Below, in pieces: positions 9,576 to 17,633 of a DNA stretch of 64,000 nt. The position numbers and the translations under genes were made by a program. This stretch comes from Gemmobacter aquarius. Its GTDB lineage: Bacteria; Pseudomonadota; Alphaproteobacteria; Rhodobacterales; Rhodobacteraceae. A model generated the notes under the pieces. That model did no database searches, was not told the DNA's origin, and saw only the letters and a list, made by a program, of their open reading frames with translations. Positions within the stretch are counted from its first letter, which is position 1. Each line of letters starts with the position of its first letter. The stretch spans positions 1,000,001 to 1,064,000 of the forward strand of contig NZ_CP028918.1 in NCBI RefSeq assembly GCF_003060865.1, written 5' to 3'.

Positions 9576-10100
9576 TTACCAGACCTGCAGGTGGGTGGTG
9601 TCGTAGCCGTTGAAGACGAGCACCTGCTTTGCGGCGGCGAGACGGTCGGGGGTGAGGGGGGCGCCCCGGTTCAGGATGAAGCCGAAGCTGCCGTCGGGCG
9701 TGCCGATGACGAGGGTGCGCAGATCGGTGTCGGCCCAGAGCACCCACCATGCGCGGTCAAGGGGCGCGGGGGCGTCGCCGGTGGGGGTGAGGCGTCCGGG
9801 GCCGGTGATGGCAAGCGGGCTGTTGATGTCGAGTGCCTCGCCGTCGAGGCAGAGGCGGGCGAGGATGGAGAGGCCGGCTGCGGTTTCAATGATGCTGGCC
9901 CCGCCGGCGCGGCATTCGGCATCGGGCTGCCGGGCGAAGCTGGCGACCTGTGCCCAGCGGCCCTGGGTCTGGGCGAGGTTCAGGACGGCGTTGGAATAGA
10001 TCGGGGCGTCGCTGCGGAAGCCGTTGCGCTTGGTTGCGCTGGAGCAGGCGGCAAGGGCAAGGGCCGAGGCGGCGAGGAGGAGGAGGAGGCTGGGGCGCAA
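9576..10100 (-). CDS. Lipocalin-like outer-membrane lipoprotein
   Basis: The 174-residue protein has a lipoprotein signal sequence ending in a lipobox (LALAAC, acylated Cys at residue 19). The GRWAQVASF motif matches the first strand of bacterial lipocalins (Blc type), and a WWVLWADTDLRTLVIG segment matches a later strand. The likely role is binding of a lipid or hydrophobic ligand at the outer membrane. The start appears to be TTG at 10100, since no ATG precedes the hydrophobic core, and there is no convincing ribosome binding site. It lies 66 bp downstream of another lipoprotein gene on the same strand, so the two probably share a transcript. Confidence 0.75.
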   Translation of the reverse strand: MRPSLLLLLAASALALAACSSATKRNGFRSDAPIYSNAVLNLAQTQGRWAQVASFARQPDAECRAGGASIIETAAGLSILARLCLDGEALDINSPLAITGPGRLTPTGDAPAPLDRAWWVLWADTDLRTLVIGTPDGSFGFILNRGAPLTPDRLAAAKQVLVFNGYDTTHLQVW

Positions 10101-10125
10101 GGGAGGGGTCTTTTCTTTGGGGAAG

Positions 10126-10159
10126 GGGGGTCTTCGGGGAATGGGGGTCTTCGGGGAAT
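10126..10159. repeat. 17-bp tandem duplication
   Basis: A 17-base unit (GGGGGTCTTCGGGGAAT) occurs twice head to tail in the gap between two lipoprotein genes. It lies within the leader of the lipocalin gene, which may explain why that gene lacks an obvious ribosome binding site. Confidence 0.7.
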
Positions 10160-10166
10160 GGGGCGG

Positions 10167-10715
10167 TCAGTCGATGCAAAGGGTCGCTTCGGTTCCGTCG
10201 GCTTGCAGGATCGGGTTGCAGCCGAAAAGCGGTTTGACAGGCGCGCAGGTGCGCGAGCGGGCGAGGCAGAGGCCGTCGCAGTCGGTTTCCTTGCGGCAGG
10301 ATTTGCCTGCGTCGCGGGTGCGCGTCACGCAGGTTCGCAGGGGCGATGTGCCGTTGGCGGACCAGATGCCGCCCTTGGCCAGACAGGCGCTTTGTTCGGG
10401 GGAGGGGCGGGGGGTGGTTGCGGCCGGGTCGGGTGTCTGGTCGGGTGTCTGATCTGGAGCGGGTCGGGTGGCCGGTCGGGTGGGGCGCGGTTCGGGGCGG
10501 GGTGTCTGGTTCGGGGTGGCGGCGTCGGCTGCCGTGGGAGCAGTCGGTGTGGGTGCCGCTGTGGCAATCGCGCTGGGCGGGGCGGCGAGGGTGGTGACCT
10601 CGACGGGGCCGGGAAGGATGGCGGCGGCGGGGGTGTCGCGGGCGGTTTTGCCCGGAAGCGACAGAGTGCAGGCGGCGAGGGTGGCGAGAAGGACGGGGAG
10701 AAGGAGCCTGCGCAT
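10167..10715 (-). CDS. Putative lipoprotein with Pro/Thr-rich linker and Cys-rich C-terminus
   Basis: I do not recognise a named family. The 182-residue protein begins with a lipoprotein signal peptide (LLATLAAC, lipobox Cys at residue 16). Residues of about 30-105 are a low-complexity Pro/Thr/Ala linker. The last 75 residues contain eight cysteines (for example CRKETDCDGLCLARSRTC), consistent with a small disulfide-bonded periplasmic domain. The ATG at 10715 gives the signal peptide directly. It is the upstream gene of a two-lipoprotein unit with the lipocalin gene. Confidence 0.75.
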   Translation of the reverse strand: MRRLLLPVLLATLAACTLSLPGKTARDTPAAAILPGPVEVTTLAAPPSAIATAAPTPTAPTAADAATPNQTPRPEPRPTRPATRPAPDQTPDQTPDPAATTPRPSPEQSACLAKGGIWSANGTSPLRTCVTRTRDAGKSCRKETDCDGLCLARSRTCAPVKPLFGCNPILQADGTEATLCID

Positions 10716-10811
10716 CTGTCATGCCTTTGGGGTCACGCCTTTGGGGGACCGTGCCACTAGGGCACGATCCGGCGGGGATGCGCAAGCGGCTGGCCGTGGG
10801 CGCGGCGGCTT

Positions 10812-11849
10812 TCAGTAGGGTTGCGGGTGGGCGCGCCATGCGGCGGCGATATCGGCCAGAACCTCGGGCGTGAGGGTGATGTTTGCCGCGCCGATGTTGG
10901 TTTCAAGCTGTGCTAGGCTGGTGGCCCCGATGATCGGGATGTTGGGGTAGGGACGGGTGCGGCAAAAGGCGATGGCCATTTGCGCGGGGTCGAGCCCGTG
11001 TTTTGCCGCGATGGCAAGGTAGGTTTCGACCGCCGCATGGGCGGAGGCGGTGGCACGACCCGAGAGGTCGGCGTTGAGGGTGCGGCGCGAGCCTGCGGGC
11101 GTGGCGTCGCCGCGGTATTTGCCGGTGAGAAGGCCGGTGGCGAGGGGCGAGAAGGCGAGGAGGGGCAGGTTCTCCATCGCGGAAAGCTCGGCCCAGTCGG
11201 TCTCGAACTGGCGGCAGAGGAGGGAGTATTCGTTCTGCACGGTGGCCATGCGCGGCAGGTCGTGGAGGGCTGCGAGGTGGAGCCAGCGGGCGGTGCCCCA
11301 GACGGATTCGTTCGACAGGCCGATGTGGCGGATCTTGCCGGCGCGGATCAGGTCGGCGGCGGCGGTGAGCACGTCGAGCATGTTTTCGGTGACCTCGCCC
11401 GCGTCGCGGCCAGAGGGGTCGAACGCCCAGTTCTGGCGGAAGTGATAGCCGCCGCGGTTGGTCCAGTGCAGTTGGTAGAGGTCGATGTAATCGGTTTGCA
11501 GGCGTTGTAGCGAGCCGTCGACGGCTGCACGCAGGGAGGCGCCTGTGATGGGGGCGTTGTCGCGGACGACAGCGCCTTTGCCGGTGATCTTGGTGGCGAG
11601 GATCACGCGGTCGCGGCGGTTTTTGGCGAACCATGTGCCGATGATTTCCTCGGTCCGGCCGACGGTTTCGGCGCGGACGGGGTTAACCGGATACATCTCG
11701 GCGGTGTCCCAGAAGGTGACGCCGTGATCGAGGGCGAGGGACATCTGGGCGTGGGCTTCGCTTTGGGTGTTCTGGCTGCCCCATGTCATGGTGCCGAGGC
11801 AGAGTTCCGAGACCGAAAGACCGGTGGTGCCGAGGGGGATGGTTTTCAT
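10812..11849 (-). CDS. Aldo/keto reductase (Tas-like)
   Basis: The 345-residue protein is a longer aldo/keto reductase of the Tas type. The N-terminus (IPLGTTGLSVSELCLGTMTWG) and the DTAEMYPV, ATKITG and YQLHWTNR segments hold the Asp-Tyr-Lys-His tetrad. The end motif IPIIGATSLAQLE contacts the NADP phosphate in the family. The ATG at 11849 is preceded by GGAG. The gene diverges from the LexA-boxed imuA gene, with about 96 bp between the starts. Its physiological substrate is unknown. Confidence 0.92.
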   Translation of the reverse strand: MKTIPLGTTGLSVSELCLGTMTWGSQNTQSEAHAQMSLALDHGVTFWDTAEMYPVNPVRAETVGRTEEIIGTWFAKNRRDRVILATKITGKGAVVRDNAPITGASLRAAVDGSLQRLQTDYIDLYQLHWTNRGGYHFRQNWAFDPSGRDAGEVTENMLDVLTAAADLIRAGKIRHIGLSNESVWGTARWLHLAALHDLPRMATVQNEYSLLCRQFETDWAELSAMENLPLLAFSPLATGLLTGKYRGDATPAGSRRTLNADLSGRATASAHAAVETYLAIAAKHGLDPAQMAIAFCRTRPYPNIPIIGATSLAQLETNIGAANITLTPEVLADIAAAWRAHPQPY

Positions 11850-11914
11850 GGGGTGCTCCGTTTGTTGGCGCGGAGCGTAGCGGGAGGCGAGGCGGGGGCA
11901 AGGGGCAGGATTGA

Positions 11915-11929
11915 GAACGTAAAGAGAAC
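11915..11929 (+). promoter_or_regulatory. Predicted LexA box (direct repeat GAAC-N7-GAAC)
   Basis: GAAC at 11915-11918 and GAAC at 11926-11929 are spaced by exactly seven bases. The alphaproteobacterial LexA box is the direct repeat GTTC-N7-GTTC, which reads as GAAC-N7-GAAC on the other strand. It lies 16 bp upstream of the ATG of imuA, an SOS-type gene. The match to the half-sites is exact; function is inferred. Confidence 0.75.
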
Positions 11930-11945
11930 ATGTCAAGATCAAAGC

Positions 11946-12569
11946 ATGTCATTGCCGATTCTGGATCAGTTCGGGCCGAGGGCTTCACGGGGCAGGCAGA
12001 CGCTTGCGGGCGGGCTGGCGCTGCTGCGCGGGCGGGTGCACGAGATCTGCGGTCCGGCGCGGGTGGTGCTGGCGGCGATGCTGATGGGGCGCTGCGCGGG
12101 GCCGGTGTTGTGGATTGCTCCGGCGTGGCAGGGCGAGCGGCTTTATCCCGACGGGTTGGCTGCATTCGCCGATCCGGGGCGGCTGGTGATGGCGCAGGCG
12201 CGGCGGGGCGAGGATATGCTTTGGGCGATGGAAGAGGCGCTGCGGTCGGGGGCGGTGCCGCTGGTGGTGGCCGAACTGGCCGAGGTGCCGGGGCTGACGC
12301 CGGTGCGGCGGTTGAACCTTGCCGCCGAAAGCGGGGCCGAGGCGGCAGAGGCGCGGCGGGGGATCGCACCCTTGGGGCTGATGCTGACGCCGGGGGCGGG
12401 GGGGGCTGCGGGGGTGGAAAGCCGCTGGCGGATGGGGTTTTCGCCCTCGGCCTCGGGGTTGCTGGAGGGGGGCGAGGTCTGGCGGCTGGAGCGCGAGCGG
12501 GCGCGGGGCGAGGGGCCTGCGGCGTTTACGCTGAGGCGGGGGGAACGGGGCGAGGTGGAGGTGGCCTGA
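11946..12569 (+). CDS. imuA: ImuA-like SOS mutagenesis protein (RecA-like)
   Basis: The 207-residue protein resembles ImuA, the RecA/SulA-like accessory factor of the ImuA-ImuB-DnaE2 translesion mutasome. Supporting segments are GRVHEICGPARVV near residue 29, PVLWIAPAWQGERLYPDGL, the DPGRLVMAQARRGEDMLWAMEEALR region (positions 75-100) and RRLNLAAESG. It lacks a clear P-loop, as ImuA proteins often do. A LexA-type box lies 16 bp upstream of the ATG. Unusually, neither imuB nor dnaE2 follows: a 558-bp gap without a recognisable gene leads to a transporter. Confidence 0.75.
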   Translation: MSLPILDQFGPRASRGRQTLAGGLALLRGRVHEICGPARVVLAAMLMGRCAGPVLWIAPAWQGERLYPDGLAAFADPGRLVMAQARRGEDMLWAMEEALRSGAVPLVVAELAEVPGLTPVRRLNLAAESGAEAAEARRGIAPLGLMLTPGAGGAAGVESRWRMGFSPSASGLLEGGEVWRLERERARGEGPAAFTLRRGERGEVEVA

Positions 12570-13127
12570 CGGTTCGGGCGCTGCGCGGGGGCGCGAGAAG
12601 AATTTTCGGAGAAAATTCTTCGGGGGGCTGTCTGCCCCCCGCGGCCTGCGGCCTTCCCCCGAGAGTATTTCGGCAAAGGTGAAGGCGTGCCGATTGCGGG
12701 TTTGGGGAGGGATGGTTTGGGTTGAGGGCTGGAGGGACTGGTGCGGTGCGGTGCGGGGTGGCGGAGCGTAGGGCGGGATCGAAGGCGGTCGGGAGGGGAG
12801 GGGTGTTAGGGGTAAGGGGCGACAGGGTGAGGCGTGGAGTTCGGAGCGGTCTTTTGGTGGCGCCGGAGGGGGTGGGAGCGTTGGCGGTTTGGAGCGGGGA
12901 GGGGGACGCGCTTTTATGAGGCGCCTTGGCTTCAGGGGGATGTGTCGGGAGCGCGTGTCGTTGGTGGCGGGATCGGGGTGGTCGGGAGGGGCGGGGTGTT
13001 TGGGTGAGGGTGGCAGGTCGGGGTGTGGCGTTCGGGGTGTGGAAGTGGGGGGCGGGGCGGTGGTCTGGTGGGCTTTGTGCCGGCTGAGCGCTCTGGTCAT
13101 CCTGCGCGGGGCGGGCGAGAAGGCGGG
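12570..13127. other. Gene-free G-rich interval with hairpin and composite repeat
   Basis: Bases 12597-12621 form a perfect 11-bp hairpin with a 3-nt loop (arms reading GAAGAATTTTC), a probable end of the imuA transcript. A composite element follows at 12622-12686 with core GAGAGTATTT at 12661-12670. From about 12690 to 13100 the plus strand is strikingly G-rich and C-poor. No frame there has a ribosome binding site, family motif or normal codon bias. I see no gene in it. Confidence 0.6.
12597..12621 (+). terminator. Perfect 11-bp hairpin after imuA
   Basis: The arms at 12597-12607 and 12611-12621 pair perfectly around GGA. The sequence belongs to the recurring AATTTTC/GAAAATT palindrome family of this window and lies 28 bp after the imuA stop. 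There is no U tract, so termination is inferred from position. Confidence 0.55.
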
Positions 13128-14018
13128 ATGGGACAGTTGTGGATCATCCTGACCATCGGGGCGGCGGCGTTGCAGACCTTGCGGTTGATGCAGCAGAAGC
13201 GGCTGAAGGGGCTGGGGCTTTCGACGGTGGGGGCCTCGTTCGCGCGGTTCCTGTTTGCGGCACCCTTGGCTTTGGCGCTTCTGGCTGTGCTGGTCGCGCT
13301 GGGGCATCCGCTGGTGCCGGTGCAGGGCAGTTTCGTCGCTTACGTGCTGGCCGGCGCGGTGGGGCAGATATTCGGCACGCTGTGCACCGTCGCGCTGTTT
13401 TCGGAGCGGAGTTTCGCGGTCGGGTCGGCCTTTACCAAATCGGAGACGATACAGGTTGCGGCGTTTTCGGCGCTGATCCTTGGCGAACCGGTTTCGGGGT
13501 TGGGGTGGGGGGCGATCCTGCTCGGGACCGTTGGGGTGATGCTGTTGTCGTTTCCGCAAGGTGGCTGGGGCGGGTTCTGGAACCGCGGGGCGGCGCTGGG
13601 GCTGGCGGGGGGTGCCTTTTTTGCGCTTTCGGCCATCGGCTATCGCGGGGCGACGCTGGCCGTTGCCTCGCCCGATGCGCTGTTTCGGGCAACCGTGGCG
13701 CTGGCGGCTGTGACCTCGTTCCAGACGGTGGCGATGGGGGGCTGGCTGGTCTGGCGCGACCGGGCCGAGCTTGCGCGGGTGGCGCGGGGCTGGCGGGCGA
13801 CCGCGCCGGTGGGGGCCAACAGCATGGTCGGATCGCTTTTGTGGTTCACCGCATTCGCGCTGATGAACGCGGCCTATGTGCGGTCGCTCGGGCAGGTGGA
13901 GTTGATCTTTTCGGTCGCGGCGTCGGTACTGGTCTTTCGCGAGCGGGTGAGTTTGCGCGAGCTGTGCGGGATCGGGCTGCTGGCGCTGGCGGTGGTGGGG
14001 ATCGTTTCGGTCGCCTAG
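13128..14018 (+). CDS. EamA/DMT-superfamily transporter
   Basis: The 296-residue protein has about ten hydrophobic segments in two EamA-type halves, the usual length for drug/metabolite transporters. The halves meet near residue 145 (AALGLAGGAFFALSAIGYRG). The ATG at 13128 follows GAAGGCGGG. It should be an inner-membrane exporter or permease for a small metabolite; the substrate is not predictable. It ends 7 bp before the convergent NUDIX gene, with no terminator between them. Confidence 0.88.
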   Translation: MGQLWIILTIGAAALQTLRLMQQKRLKGLGLSTVGASFARFLFAAPLALALLAVLVALGHPLVPVQGSFVAYVLAGAVGQIFGTLCTVALFSERSFAVGSAFTKSETIQVAAFSALILGEPVSGLGWGAILLGTVGVMLLSFPQGGWGGFWNRGAALGLAGGAFFALSAIGYRGATLAVASPDALFRATVALAAVTSFQTVAMGGWLVWRDRAELARVARGWRATAPVGANSMVGSLLWFTAFALMNAAYVRSLGQVELIFSVAASVLVFRERVSLRELCGIGLLALAVVGIVSVA

Positions 14019-14025
14019 GGGCGGG

Positions 14026-14670
14026 TTAGAGACGCCTGAATGTCGGGACGGGGCCGGAATTGTCGAAGAAGGGGGTGCCGAGGTCCGGCGCGCCGTTCAG
14101 GGTTGCGGCGACCTCGGCGAGGACGACTTCGGTGATGAAGGGGAGATCGAGGGCGCGGGCTTCGGTCAGGCCGATCCAGTGCAGGTGGCCGAGTTCGTCG
14201 GAGGCATCTGTGAAATCGTCGGGGTCGCCGGCGATGCGGGCGGCGTCGATCAGGAAGAAGCGGGCATCGAAGCGGCGTGACCGGCCCGGGGGCGTGATGG
14301 CGCGGAAGATGAAGCGCAGAGGCGGTTCGGGGGTTTCGGTCAGGTGGAGGCCGGTTTCTTCGGCCAGTTCGCGCAGGGCGGCGGTGGCGAGGGCGTCGGG
14401 TTCGGGGTCGGCGCCGGTGGGGTGGCGCAGCAGGCGTTCGGCGCAGGTGGGCGAGATGAGGCCAGTGCGGGGGGCTGCGCGGTCAGAAGGGTCGACGCCG
14501 CCGCCGGGGAAGACGTATTTCGACGGCATGAAGACGGCGGCCGCGCCGCGCTGGCCCATCAGCACGCGCGCACCGCCCGCATCATGGCGCAGCACCACGA
14601 CCGTGGCCGCGTCGCGGATCGGTTCGGGTTTCGCCTCGGGTTTCAGAATCCGTGCATCCGCTTGGCCCAT
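14026..14670 (-). CDS. NUDIX hydrolase
   Basis: The product, 214 residues, has a NUDIX fold with an interrupted box. GGGV follows PSKYVFP near residue 42. After an insertion of about 35 residues comes ALRELAEETGL with the metal-binding REL-x-EE core. This insertion is typical of the NUDT19-like group that hydrolyses CoA or nucleotide diphosphates. The ATG at 14670 lies inside the 3' end of the DUF983 gene, overlapping it by 28 bp, so translation is probably coupled. The substrate is not known. Confidence 0.85.
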   Translation of the reverse strand: MGQADARILKPEAKPEPIRDAATVVVLRHDAGGARVLMGQRGAAAVFMPSKYVFPGGGVDPSDRAAPRTGLISPTCAERLLRHPTGADPEPDALATAALRELAEETGLHLTETPEPPLRFIFRAITPPGRSRRFDARFFLIDAARIAGDPDDFTDASDELGHLHWIGLTEARALDLPFITEVVLAEVAATLNGAPDLGTPFFDNSGPVPTFRRL

Positions 14671-15032
14671 TGCATCCCCACCATCGCGCCCTTCAATCGG
14701 GGCAGAAGGTAGAGCGAGAGCGCGACCGTGCCTATCGAAAAGACGGTGGCAAGCACCAAGGGATCGGGGCGGTAATGGGTGAAGGCCCACAGGATCAGCG
14801 GGGCCATCAGGTGGCCGACGATCAGGATCGTCAGATAGGCGGGGCCGTCATCGGCGCGCTGGTGGTGCAATGCCTCGCCGCAGACGGGGCAGCTGTCGCG
14901 CACTTTCAGATAGCCGCGCAGCATGGGGCCAGAGCCGCAATTGGGGCAGCGCCGACGCCAGCCGCGCAAAAGGGCGGGCTTGAGCGGGCGTTCTTCGCTG
15001 TCATGTGCAGCATGGGCCTGTGCGTGTGGCAT
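14643..15032 (-). CDS. DUF983 family membrane protein
   Basis: The 129-residue protein has a four-cysteine zinc ribbon (CPNCG ... CPVCGE) at about residues 31-51, followed by two hydrophobic helices. This is the DUF983 pattern found widely in alphaproteobacteria, often near cytochrome oxidase or RNase R genes. The ATG at 15032 follows AAAGGACC. It overlaps the downstream NUDIX gene by 28 bp. Its function is unknown; a membrane role tied to metal binding is inference. Confidence 0.88.
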   Translation of the reverse strand: MPHAQAHAAHDSEERPLKPALLRGWRRRCPNCGSGPMLRGYLKVRDSCPVCGEALHHQRADDGPAYLTILIVGHLMAPLILWAFTHYRPDPLVLATVFSIGTVALSLYLLPRLKGAMVGMQWAKRMHGF

Positions 15033-15286
15033 CTGCCGTGGTCCTTTGGGGTGGTGCGCGTCGTCATCGTCGGGTGAGGCGTGATACCTAAGCAGTCCGG
15101 GACCGGATGCGTAGGGGACAGATCGCCACAGCAAACGGGGTTTATGTGAACGAACGGCGGGGCGGAGGGAAGCGGAAAGATTTTCTGCGCGATTTTTGCG
15201 ACAGGCGCGACGGAAGCGGGCGGGCGGGGCGTTTGAGGGTCATGAAGGCGGCGGGAGGAACCTGCGCCTGTTGATGGAGAGACAAG

Positions 15287-15841
15287 ATGACCACCACCAA
15301 AAAGACGGTTCTTGCGGCCCTGATGCTTTCGGTTCTTGGCGGGGTAAGCCTTGGCGGGGCGGCCTTTGCCCGCGGGGCGGACGGGATGGAGATGGGCGAC
15401 GGCATGGGGCCGATGGCGATGTTCGACTTTGCCGCCGTCGATGCCGACAAGGACGGCAAGGTGACCGAAGCCGAGTTGCAGGCCTTCCGTGCGGCCGAGG
15501 TGGCCGGGATCGATGCCGACAAGGACGGCAAGATCACCGCTGCCGAGTTGAAGGCGATGCATATGGTGCGGCTGGAGGCACGGGCGACCGAGATGGCCGA
15601 CCGCATGATCGCGCGGCTGGATGCGGACGGGGATGGCACCTTGACGGCGGCGGAACTGGCGGCGCGGCCTGCGCCTGCGGGGATGTTCGGCCGGATCGAC
15701 GCGGATGGTGACGGGGCGGTGACCGAGGCCGAGATTGCCGCCGCACGCGAGAAGATGATGGCGATGCGGGGCGGTGACGGGGAAGGTGGTCGCCGTGGTG
15801 GCGGGCACCATCGCGGCTGGTTCTTTGGCGGCGGCAACTGA
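15287..15841 (+). CDS. Exported EF-hand calcium-binding protein
   Basis: The 184-residue protein has an N-terminal signal peptide (to about residue 29) and four canonical EF-hand loops at residues 52-63, 76-87, 112-123 and 138-149. Each has Asp at positions 1, 3 and 5 and Glu at 12 (for example DADKDGKVTEAE). The C-terminus is Gly-rich with HH at 174-175. It should bind calcium in the periplasm. The start follows GGAGAG. It precedes an ECF sigma gene by about 90 bp, with two membrane or periplasmic partners behind, so it may be the ligand-sensing or output member of that module. No enzyme domain is visible. Confidence 0.9.
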   Translation: MTTTKKTVLAALMLSVLGGVSLGGAAFARGADGMEMGDGMGPMAMFDFAAVDADKDGKVTEAELQAFRAAEVAGIDADKDGKITAAELKAMHMVRLEARATEMADRMIARLDADGDGTLTAAELAARPAPAGMFGRIDADGDGAVTEAEIAAAREKMMAMRGGDGEGGRRGGGHHRGWFFGGGN

Positions 15842-15927
15842 GCAAGGCGCGTGCTGCCCGCAGCGCCCTTGGGGGGCTGCGGGTTTTCTTTGCTCGCAAG
15901 GGCCGGAACGGCTAAGCCCGATGCAGG

Positions 15928-16536
15928 ATGGATATGCCCCGCGACACGATGGACCGCCTGACGGACGAGGCTTTGCTGGCGCTTTACGCCACGGGCGATG
16001 CGGCGGCTGCGCGGGAATTGACCGCGCGGCTGGTACCGCGGGTGCTGGGTTATGCGGCGCGTCTGCTGGGCGACCGGACCGAGGCCGAGGACGTGGCGCA
16101 AGAGGCGATGCTGCGGCTGTGGCGGGCGGCTGCGGGCTGGCGGACGGGCGAGGCGCAGGTTTCCACATGGCTTTACCGCGTGGTGACGAACCTGTGCACC
16201 GACCGGTTGCGCGCGCGGGGGCGGCGGGGTCCGGTGGGGACGGACGATGTGCCCGAGGTGGCCGACGGGGCGGCGGGCGCCGAGGCGGGGCTGATCGAGG
16301 CCGACCGGATGGCGGCGCTGGACGCGGCCCTGGCCGAATTGCCCGAGCGGCAGCGGCAGGCGCTGGTTTTGCGGCATCTCGAGGGGTTGTCGAACCCCGA
16401 GATCGCGGCAGTGATGGACATGGGTGTCGAGGCGGTGGAAAGTCTGACCGCCCGTGCCAAGCGGGCCTTGGCCGTCCTGTTGCAGGGGCGGCGCGGGGCT
16501 TTGGGATACGGGGAAGGAGTTGGCGATGGCGGATGA
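15928..16536 (+). CDS. ECF-type RNA polymerase sigma factor
   Basis: The 202-residue protein has sigma region 2 (LLGDRTEAEDVAQEAMLRLWRAA, residues about 45-70) and region 4 (LPERQRQALVLRHLEGLSNPEIAAVM, about 138-165). It lacks regions 1 and 3, which marks it as an extracytoplasmic-function sigma factor. Two ATG codons are possible (15928 or 15934); the second has better spacing from AGGA. Its stop overlaps the next gene by 11 bp, so sigma and the small membrane protein are translationally coupled, as for sigma/anti-sigma pairs. The upstream EF-hand gene and downstream CnrX-like gene suggest a periplasmic signal. Confidence 0.93.
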   Translation: MDMPRDTMDRLTDEALLALYATGDAAAARELTARLVPRVLGYAARLLGDRTEAEDVAQEAMLRLWRAAAGWRTGEAQVSTWLYRVVTNLCTDRLRARGRRGPVGTDDVPEVADGAAGAEAGLIEADRMAALDAALAELPERQRQALVLRHLEGLSNPEIAAVMDMGVEAVESLTARAKRALAVLLQGRRGALGYGEGVGDGG

Positions 16537-16864
16537 ACTCGACGATCTTTGGGTCGCGGCGCGGTCGCGGCGGATAGAGCCTTCGGAGGCGCTGATGGCG
16601 CGGGTGCTGGCGGACGGGCTGGCCGAACAGCCGCGGCCTGCGCTGGTTGCGCGGCGGCAGCGGCGCGGGCTGTTTGCGCGGCTGGCCGAGGTGTTCGGAG
16701 GCTTCGGGGCCTTGGCCGGCATGGGCGGGGCGGCTTTGGCCGGGGTGGCGCTGGGCTTCGTGCAGCCCGCGCAGGTGACGGAGTTTGCCGATGCGGTGCT
16801 GGGTGTTCAGGCGGCGTCGGTCGAGTTGATGCCGGATGCGGCCAGCCTGTGGGCGGGGGAGTGA
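16526..16864 (+). CDS. Small single-pass membrane protein, candidate anti-sigma factor
   Basis: I do not recognise a named family. The 112-residue protein has a charged cytoplasmic N-terminal half (MADELDDLWVAARSRR...), one hydrophobic segment at about residues 58-78 and a short outer tail. It starts within the end of the sigma gene after a good GGAAGGAG site. Its topology and position match CnrY-type anti-sigma factors, in which the N-terminal part binds the sigma factor. The anti-sigma role is inferred from context only. Confidence 0.75.
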   Translation: MADELDDLWVAARSRRIEPSEALMARVLADGLAEQPRPALVARRQRRGLFARLAEVFGGFGALAGMGGAALAGVALGFVQPAQVTEFADAVLGVQAASVELMPDAASLWAGE

Positions 16865-16869
16865 GCGGG

Positions 16870-17367
16870 ATGGATCGGGCTGGTGCGGAAGGGGCGGAGG
16901 TGAGGAACGGCAAGGGGGTGCGGATCGCGCTTGCGATTTCGGTGGCGCTGAACCTGTTGGTCATAGGGCTGGTCGCGGGGGCGGTGCTGCGCGACGGCGG
17001 GCCACGCGGGCGGATGGGGAACGATCTGGCGCTGGGTCCGTTCACCGAGGCGCTTGCTCCGGCAGACCGCGCAGCCCTGCGGCAGGAGTTCATGCAGCGG
17101 ATGCCCGAGATGCGCGACGCGCGGCGGCAGATGCGGGCCGATTTCAAGGGTTTGCTTTTGGCGCTGCGGGCCGAGCCTTTCGACGTGGCGGCGGTGCGTG
17201 GCCTGATCGCGGGCCAGTCGGAGCGCATGGCAGGGCGGCTGGCGGTCGGGCAGGACCTGCTGGTCGGGCGGATCGAGGCGATGACGCCCGAGGCGCGGGC
17301 GGCTTTCGCCGACCGGCTGGAAGAGGGCTTGCGGCGCGGGCCGGAGCGTCGCGGCGCGGGCGGCTGA
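16870..17367 (+). CDS. Periplasmic heavy-metal-sensor-like protein (CnrX/ZraP/CpxP type)
   Basis: The 165-residue protein has one N-terminal transmembrane segment (IALAISVALNLLVIGLVAGAV, about 18-38) and then a Met- and Arg-rich, all-helical periplasmic part. This resembles the helical hairpins of CnrX, ZraP and CpxP (FMQRMPEMRDARRQMRADF near residues 76-94). No His or Cys is present after the membrane segment, so the classic nickel/cobalt ligands are missing. The ATG at 16870 follows GGGGGAG; a GTG at 16861 is an alternative. It closes a four-gene unit with the EF-hand protein, ECF sigma and putative anti-sigma. Confidence 0.8.
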   Translation: MDRAGAEGAEVRNGKGVRIALAISVALNLLVIGLVAGAVLRDGGPRGRMGNDLALGPFTEALAPADRAALRQEFMQRMPEMRDARRQMRADFKGLLLALRAEPFDVAAVRGLIAGQSERMAGRLAVGQDLLVGRIEAMTPEARAAFADRLEEGLRRGPERRGAGG

Positions 17368-17633
17368 GGCGGGGATCGGCGAGCGCCGGGAGTGGCGTGA
17401 CGGGTTATCGGCTGGGCTGTTGGTCGGGTTGGGCGGGCGTTGCGGGGCCGATGTTTCGATGGTGGCGGCCTGTTCCCGGAGCGGGAGGCGGCGTGCCGCT
17501 TTTTGCCCGCGGCGCGATGGCGGGTGCGGGCGATGGGACCGCCGATAGACGGCAGGCACTGCGGCGGGGGGCGTGGCAGTCAACACTTTGACTGGATACC
17601 CCGCTTGGACCGGAACGGGCTAGCGCGGCGGGG

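Noticed and set aside
12720..12919. Small plus-strand frame between imuA and the EamA gene as a gene
   Set aside because: It has no ribosome binding site, Gly/Arg/Val-biased composition caused by G-richness, and no family resemblance.
16870..17367. Nickel/cobalt sensor CnrX proper
   Set aside because: The periplasmic part has no His or Cys, so the known ligands are missing; only the fold resemblance is kept.
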